DNA of 53,881 nt, taken from assembly GCA_946479985.1 (NCBI GenBank), contig CAMLIF010000013.1, positions 1-53,881 of the forward strand, written 5' to 3'. Origin of the DNA: an uncultured Flavobacteriales bacterium (GTDB taxonomy: Bacteria; Bacteroidota; Bacteroidia; Flavobacteriales; Crocinitomicaceae). The translations under genes and the position numbers were made by a program. A model generated the notes under the pieces. That model did no database searches. It saw nothing but the letters and a program-made list of their open reading frames with translations, and had not been told where the DNA came from. This document shows positions 50,178-53,881 of the stretch, piece by piece (the stretch's first letter is position 1; every line of letters begins with the position of its first letter).

Positions 50178-50665
50178 TTTTTAGTAAATTTCTTTTCCAG
50201 GTACATTTTCTGGAAGTTGCTACCTCCCATATCCGGGTCTGCAATTTCTTCAATAATCACCAATTCTTTGTTGGTGAGTCTGGTGATCCGGTAAAAGTAA
50301 GCGGTTGATTGCGGAAAGAACAAGCCGCTTTTTTTCTTATCGGAATCGAACCAATTCCATGTCTCCTTGCGTATTGTGGTGGTTCCGTCAGAAATGGTTG
50401 TGAATTCAGCGGTATTATCTTTTGAGAGAATCATTTGCTGGCTGTACTGATAACTATCTACGGTGGAACCATCTGTGGTTTCTGTCATGGTAGTTCCGTC
50501 AAATGATGAACCGTATTCATTGAACCGATAGGTCATTGACTTTAGTTCCCATGTTCCGGTAATTCGCTTATTTCTTGATCTTAAAGATAAGAACGGATCA
50601 TCTTCTCCTTTTTTGCATGCACACAGGATGAAAAATGACAGGATGAAAAAGAGGTAAGATTTCAT
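50174..50665 (-). CDS. Lipocalin-like lipoprotein, paralog 2 of 3
   Basis: The 163-residue protein starts 'MKSYLFFILSFFILCAC' (Cys lipobox) then 'KKGEDDPFLSLRSRNKRITGTW', nearly the same N-terminal motif as its neighbours. The C-terminal part shows 'WNWFDSDKKKSGLFF' and 'ITRLTNKELVIIEE', matching 'WVWTDDNKKKSGLHI' and 'VNRLTSKEMVLEV' in paralog 1. It overlaps both neighbours by four bases (ATGA), so the three are one translationally coupled unit. Confidence 0.75.
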   Translation of the reverse strand: MKSYLFFILSFFILCACKKGEDDPFLSLRSRNKRITGTWELKSMTYRFNEYGSSFDGTTMTETTDGSTVDSYQYSQQMILSKDNTAEFTTISDGTTTIRKETWNWFDSDKKKSGLFFPQSTAYFYRITRLTNKELVIIEEIADPDMGGSNFQKMYLEKKFTKK

Positions 50666-51141
50666 TGCTTTGTCAGGCTTAAATATGAATAGTATTTGCT
50701 GGTGTTAGATCCGTCTTGTTCGATATAACTTACCTCCAGTACCATTTCCTTCGACGTCAGCCTGTTTACTTTAAACTGACCAGCGTTCAGAATATGAAGA
50801 CCGGATTTCTTCTTGTTATCATCCGTCCATACCCAATTGAACTTTACGCTGCCGGATTCGCCGTCAACCGATTCGGTTAAGCTTCCCGCTCCGCCTTTTT
50901 CAAACGTGTAATAAAGGCTGTAAGGATATTCATCTTCCAAAACACCGTCTTCGTAATGACGGTAAGTGCCTTGTTCAAAGACAATACTATCATACTCCGT
51001 AAAATGCCGGTATTCTTCAACTTTCCATTCACCTTTCAATCGCGCGTCACGACTTCTTAACGACAGGAAGTTATCATCCTTTCCTTTTTTACAGCTCAAT
51101 AAAACAAACAGAATGGCAAAAACGGTGGTTAATCTTATCAT
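50662..51141 (-). CDS. Lipocalin-like lipoprotein, paralog 1 of 3
   Basis: The ATG at 51141 gives 159 residues with a clean lipoprotein signal 'LTTVFAILFVLLSC' followed by 'KKGKDDNFLSLRSRDARLKGEW'. The frame stays open upstream through the 21-bp repeat array as far as 51513, but that would put the signal peptide internally, so the extension is rejected. First gene of the triplet; the repeat array begins about 60 bases upstream and could carry or affect its promoter. Confidence 0.75.
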   Translation of the reverse strand: MIRLTTVFAILFVLLSCKKGKDDNFLSLRSRDARLKGEWKVEEYRHFTEYDSIVFEQGTYRHYEDGVLEDEYPYSLYYTFEKGGAGSLTESVDGESGSVKFNWVWTDDNKKKSGLHILNAGQFKVNRLTSKEMVLEVSYIEQDGSNTSKYYSYLSLTKQ

Positions 51142-51201
51142 AGGGTTAAATTGTTCAGGCGAAGTTAGGAATTTCTTTTCAAAGGGAGCAAACGGGCCGG
51201 A

Positions 51202-51537
51202 TTTAGAGTCGATCTCTACGTCTCTAGAACGTGTTGAAAACATTTTAGAGTCAATCTTCACGGTTTTAGAATGCGTCTTCACAGTTTTAGAACCGATTGA
51301 AAAGTTTTTAGAGTCGATCTTCACGTCTTTAGAGTGCGTCTTCAGAGTTTTAGAATGGGTTGGAAAGTTTTTAGAGTCAATCTTCACGTCTTTAGAAAGC
51401 GTCGGAAACATTTTAGAGCCGGTCGAAAAGTTTTTAGAGTCGATCTTCACGTCTTTAGAACGCGTATGAAAAAATAAAAAGTGGGTAGAAAAGTTTTTAG
51501 AACCGATCTTCACGTCTTTGGAACACGTCAGTAAAAT
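51202..51537. repeat. Tandem repeat array: 16 contiguous 21-bp units with a 63-bp higher-order period
   Basis: Sixteen units of exactly 21 bases run without a single indel. Most begin TTTAGA; the commonest continues GTCGATCTTCACGTC and is identical at 51307-51327 and 51433-51453. Units of this type recur every third unit (51244, 51307, 51370, 51433, 51496); the unit after each has a GCGT core and the one after that ends GAAAAGTT. So the true repeat is 63 bp. Because 21 is a multiple of 3, open frames with heptapeptide periodicity appear on both strands. It fills the gap between the divergent lipoprotein triplet and the ankyrin gene. There are no spacers, so it is not CRISPR. Confidence 0.9.
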
Positions 51538-51631
51538 TTTGGTGGAGACAGTTCATACTCCTTTTTCAATCGGTATAATTCTTGTTAAGAGTGCCTGCAA
51601 ATGATTATTTTCGAACACTAATACCCGTACA

Positions 51632-53749
51632 ATGAAACTACTTGCTTCCCTGCTGCTGCTTTTCTCATGTTCCTTTTCTGTTTCTGCCCAGTTCGATGAT
51701 GATTCAGATCTCGATTCACCCTTGATGAAGGCCGTGAAAACCAATAACCTGGCATTGGTTAAAAAATTGGTTACTGAAGGAGCCGATATCAATGAAGACA
51801 GTGAACGCGGCTGGAAGGATGTTCCGGTAGACGTGGCCGTACAAAATAATTATCAGGCAATTGCGCTGTATCTCCTTGAAAACGGAGCAACTTCCCGCAG
51901 GTATTTCTATTCTGCCGTTAGCCAGGGAAATCTGGAATATATTAAGAAATTGGTCGAATATGGTTACCGCGATAGTGAATCTGTGCTCGCTGCGGTGGAA
52001 ACAAATAATGCGGCTTTGGTTGAGTACCTTGTTGGACAAGGTTTTGACGTTAATTTCTCCCAGAAGCGAAGAACGGGTTTGTTCCGTAAAGAATATGTTT
52101 CACCTATGGATGCTGCCACTTCCGGTGGAAACTCTAAGATTATTCTGGCGCTGGTGAAAGCCGGTGCCCCCATTGATCAGGCGTTTACTTTTGCCTGTTA
52201 CGCAACTGACCAGCAACTTGGGATACAAATTCTAGGGTTGAAAAAAGACCTCGATCTGCTTCACCAAATTGCAGTTTCACAAGACAACCTGGTATTGGCG
52301 AGAAAGGCCGTTCAGTTGGGAGCAAACCCGCAAGCCATGAACGCCGATGGTTACAATGTGCTTCATATTGCCGCATTGAAAGGAACGGAACAAACCCTGA
52401 ATTATGTCCTGAACGAATGTAAAATTCCGCTTGATTCTAAAACGTCGGCGAATGAAAACTGCCTGATGATTGCGGCCAAAGGGAAAAATTTTGCTTTGTT
52501 CTCTACTCTGCTGCAGAAAGACGCTTTCGGAATGGAGGAGGTAAACCAATATGGGGAAACGGTACTTTATTATGCAATTAATGCTGAAAGTGTTGAAATG
52601 ATGCGTTTGCTTCTCGGTAAGAAAGCAGATGTCAACCACCGCGACAACCTGGGCGTTACTCCTGTAATGACTGCTCTGAAATCCGGGAAAACAATACTCT
52701 ACGAACAGTTTACGGTAACTGACATCAATTTTACATTGAAAAGCAATCATGGGGTAGATTTGCTGGGTTATTACATGACCAATAACTATATCAAAGTGTC
52801 GGAAGTAGAGTGGTACGTTGAAAAAGGCTGCGATCCGAAAGGCTTGGATATCAACGGGGCAAATTTGGCCTATCATGCCGTGCGAACCAATAATCTGCCT
52901 CTTTTGGAAAAGATGAAAACCTGGAATGTGTCTCTTGATCCGAAAGACGGAAACGGGCGCTGGCCTTATTCTTACGGTATGGAAAGCGAGGTCATTCAGT
53001 TTGTGATAAACAACGGTGCAGACCCGAACCGGCTTGCCAGCAGCGGTGAGACTTATCTGCAGGCCGCATTCCGGAATAAAGATATTCAGCTGTTTGCTCT
53101 TGTACTGCGATCGGGCGCCAGTGCAAAGTTTGAAACTTCGTCAAACACGCCGTTCATCTTCTCGCTGTTAGATGACAAATACCTGGAATACCTGAAAATA
53201 GCAGTGGAATACGGCGCAGATGTGAATGCTAAGGATAATTGGGGTGACAATGTGCTTGAAAAAGCTATGGAGGACGATAATTCTACAGCAGTTGTAGCAT
53301 TTTTGAAGACAGCAGGAGCGAAGACTCAGAAAGAATGGGCCGAATTTGAAGTGCAGCGCATGAAGGAAATGCAGTCGTTGGCGGGTTTGGTTAAAGCCGG
53401 GGATCTTTCTGCAATTACTTACCTGATGAACAAGTATCCGGACATTGTACTTACCAAAGATCAGATGAATAATTTGATCGTTCCGGCAATCCGCCAGGAA
53501 AACACCGAATTCATTGAGCGTTTATTTAGCCAGGGAATGCTGGCAACTACAACGGTTAACTTCGAACAGCAAACCCTTGCGCACATTGCCGTTATAGAAG
53601 GAAAACTGAATTTACTGAAGCTGTTTGTAAATAAAGGCGCCGATCCGCTTGCTGCTGATGCTTATGACAAAAAGCCAATCGATTACGCGAAGAATAAAGA
53701 AATCAAATCTTATCTGAAGGAGCAGGCTAAGAAGAAGAAGAAGTCTTGA
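51632..53749 (+). CDS. Secreted ankyrin-repeat protein
   Basis: The 705-residue protein has a signal peptide ('LLASLLLLFSCSFSVSAQ'). The remainder is built of roughly 18-20 ankyrin-type units; clear ones include 'SPLMKAVKTNNLALVKKLVTEGADINE', read in parts as 'MKAVKTNNLALVKKL', 'YNVLHIAALKGTEQTLNYVL', 'GETVLYYAINAESVEMMRLLL' and 'QTLAHIAVIEGKLNLLKLFV'. It ends in a poly-Lys tail, which is unusual for an exported protein. It has no T9SS C-terminal domain. It probably mediates protein binding in the periplasm. The 21-bp array lies upstream. Confidence 0.85.
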   Translation: MKLLASLLLLFSCSFSVSAQFDDDSDLDSPLMKAVKTNNLALVKKLVTEGADINEDSERGWKDVPVDVAVQNNYQAIALYLLENGATSRRYFYSAVSQGNLEYIKKLVEYGYRDSESVLAAVETNNAALVEYLVGQGFDVNFSQKRRTGLFRKEYVSPMDAATSGGNSKIILALVKAGAPIDQAFTFACYATDQQLGIQILGLKKDLDLLHQIAVSQDNLVLARKAVQLGANPQAMNADGYNVLHIAALKGTEQTLNYVLNECKIPLDSKTSANENCLMIAAKGKNFALFSTLLQKDAFGMEEVNQYGETVLYYAINAESVEMMRLLLGKKADVNHRDNLGVTPVMTALKSGKTILYEQFTVTDINFTLKSNHGVDLLGYYMTNNYIKVSEVEWYVEKGCDPKGLDINGANLAYHAVRTNNLPLLEKMKTWNVSLDPKDGNGRWPYSYGMESEVIQFVINNGADPNRLASSGETYLQAAFRNKDIQLFALVLRSGASAKFETSSNTPFIFSLLDDKYLEYLKIAVEYGADVNAKDNWGDNVLEKAMEDDNSTAVVAFLKTAGAKTQKEWAEFEVQRMKEMQSLAGLVKAGDLSAITYLMNKYPDIVLTKDQMNNLIVPAIRQENTEFIERLFSQGMLATTTVNFEQQTLAHIAVIEGKLNLLKLFVNKGADPLAADAYDKKPIDYAKNKEIKSYLKEQAKKKKKS

Positions 53750-53881
53750 AGCTGCAGAAGACTGAGAGCAATCGTCTGCGGTCCATTTCCGTTTCCTCGT
53801 TTCCTATGTGCCTCCTATGTTTTCTGTGTTGCTCCTATGTTTGTCTCAGTCATTATTTTTATAGAAAAGTGAAAAAGGAGC
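53750..53881. other. Window end, no gene seen
   Basis: Three copies of CCTATGT occur at 53803, 53814 and 53834 within T-rich sequence; this may be the edge of another short repeat. No ORF or clear terminator is supported. Confidence 0.35.

Noticed and set aside
50966..51469. Plus-strand ORF with leucine-like heptads (LESIFTS repeats) across the 21-bp array
   Set aside because: The open frame and heptad pattern follow automatically from a 21-bp unit without stop codons; the ORF also runs antisense into a convincing lipoprotein gene.
51142..51513. N-terminal extension of the lipoprotein through the repeat array (GTG start)
   Set aside because: It would bury the lipoprotein signal peptide inside the protein, and the paralogs begin directly at the signal peptide.
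51202..51537. CRISPR array
   Set aside because: Units are contiguous with no unique spacers, unit length is 21 bp, and no cas genes are present.

Overview
The window looks like a chromosome segment of a Bacteroidota bacterium, most likely order Flavobacteriales (Crocinitomicaceae/Fluviicola-like, by inference). The reasons are type IX secretion components (PorV, PorX and a cargo protein with a C-terminal sorting signal), menaquinone genes menA and menC, many short 'C-K-K' lipoproteins, few Shine-Dalgarno sequences, and repeated matches to the Bacteroidota promoter box TAnnTTTG. No rRNA, tRNA, CRISPR, transposase, integrase or phage gene was seen. Most of the window is ordinary core genome.

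Layout. 1-1034: 3' end of porV coupled to ispF. 1045-1939: a VOC protein and a GNAT acetyltransferase. 2008-4282: bioB and bioF. 4400-7227: a DUF3050 protein, a lipoprotein and an HD phosphohydrolase, the last divergent from 7267-10579 porX-tsaE-ald. 10736-12776: an outer-membrane-like protein and an orphan HisKA_2 sensor kinase. 12761-18163: an overlapping minus-strand operon of a NatAB-like ABC exporter, an RluA-family pseudouridine synthase and a UPF1-like helicase. 18353-18859: a SlyD-like isomerase. 18899-23092: an aromatic amino acid operon (leader peptide, pheA, aminotransferase, tyrA, DAHP synthase/chorismate mutase). 23144-24866: comB and a zinc phospholipase C-like protein. 25034-27001: menA-menC. 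27116-29872: nitronate monooxygenase, rhodanese, DedA, aroE. 29881-30384: a four-helix-bundle gene inside an inverted repeat. 30408-34421: an AlbA_2 protein, two small proteins and a secreted VCBS/FG-GAP T9SS cargo. 34560-36382: ispE and accA. 36612-39468: di-heme oxidoreductase, Rieske lipoprotein and porin-like protein. 39684-43483: uvrB and small envelope proteins. 43875-48707: DUF4856, imelysin and a FecA-like TonB receptor. 48824-49582: a TerC protein. 49653-51141: three tandem paralogous lipoproteins. 51202-51537: a 21-bp tandem repeat array with a 63-bp higher-order period. 51632-53749: a secreted ankyrin protein.

How genes work together. PorV, PorX and the cargo protein belong to T9SS. 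The aromatic operon is preceded by an unannotated 23-residue leader ORF with Phe, Tyr and Trp codons, then a strong intrinsic terminator just before pheA; this reads as transcription attenuation by aromatic aminoacyl-tRNA. The DUF1111-type di-heme protein, imelysin, DUF4856 protein and TonB receptor are families that co-occur in iron-uptake loci, here split by uvrB. The least explained signals are the attenuator, the 63-bp higher-order repeat, the inverted-repeat-bounded four-helix gene, and several palindromic intergenic elements.
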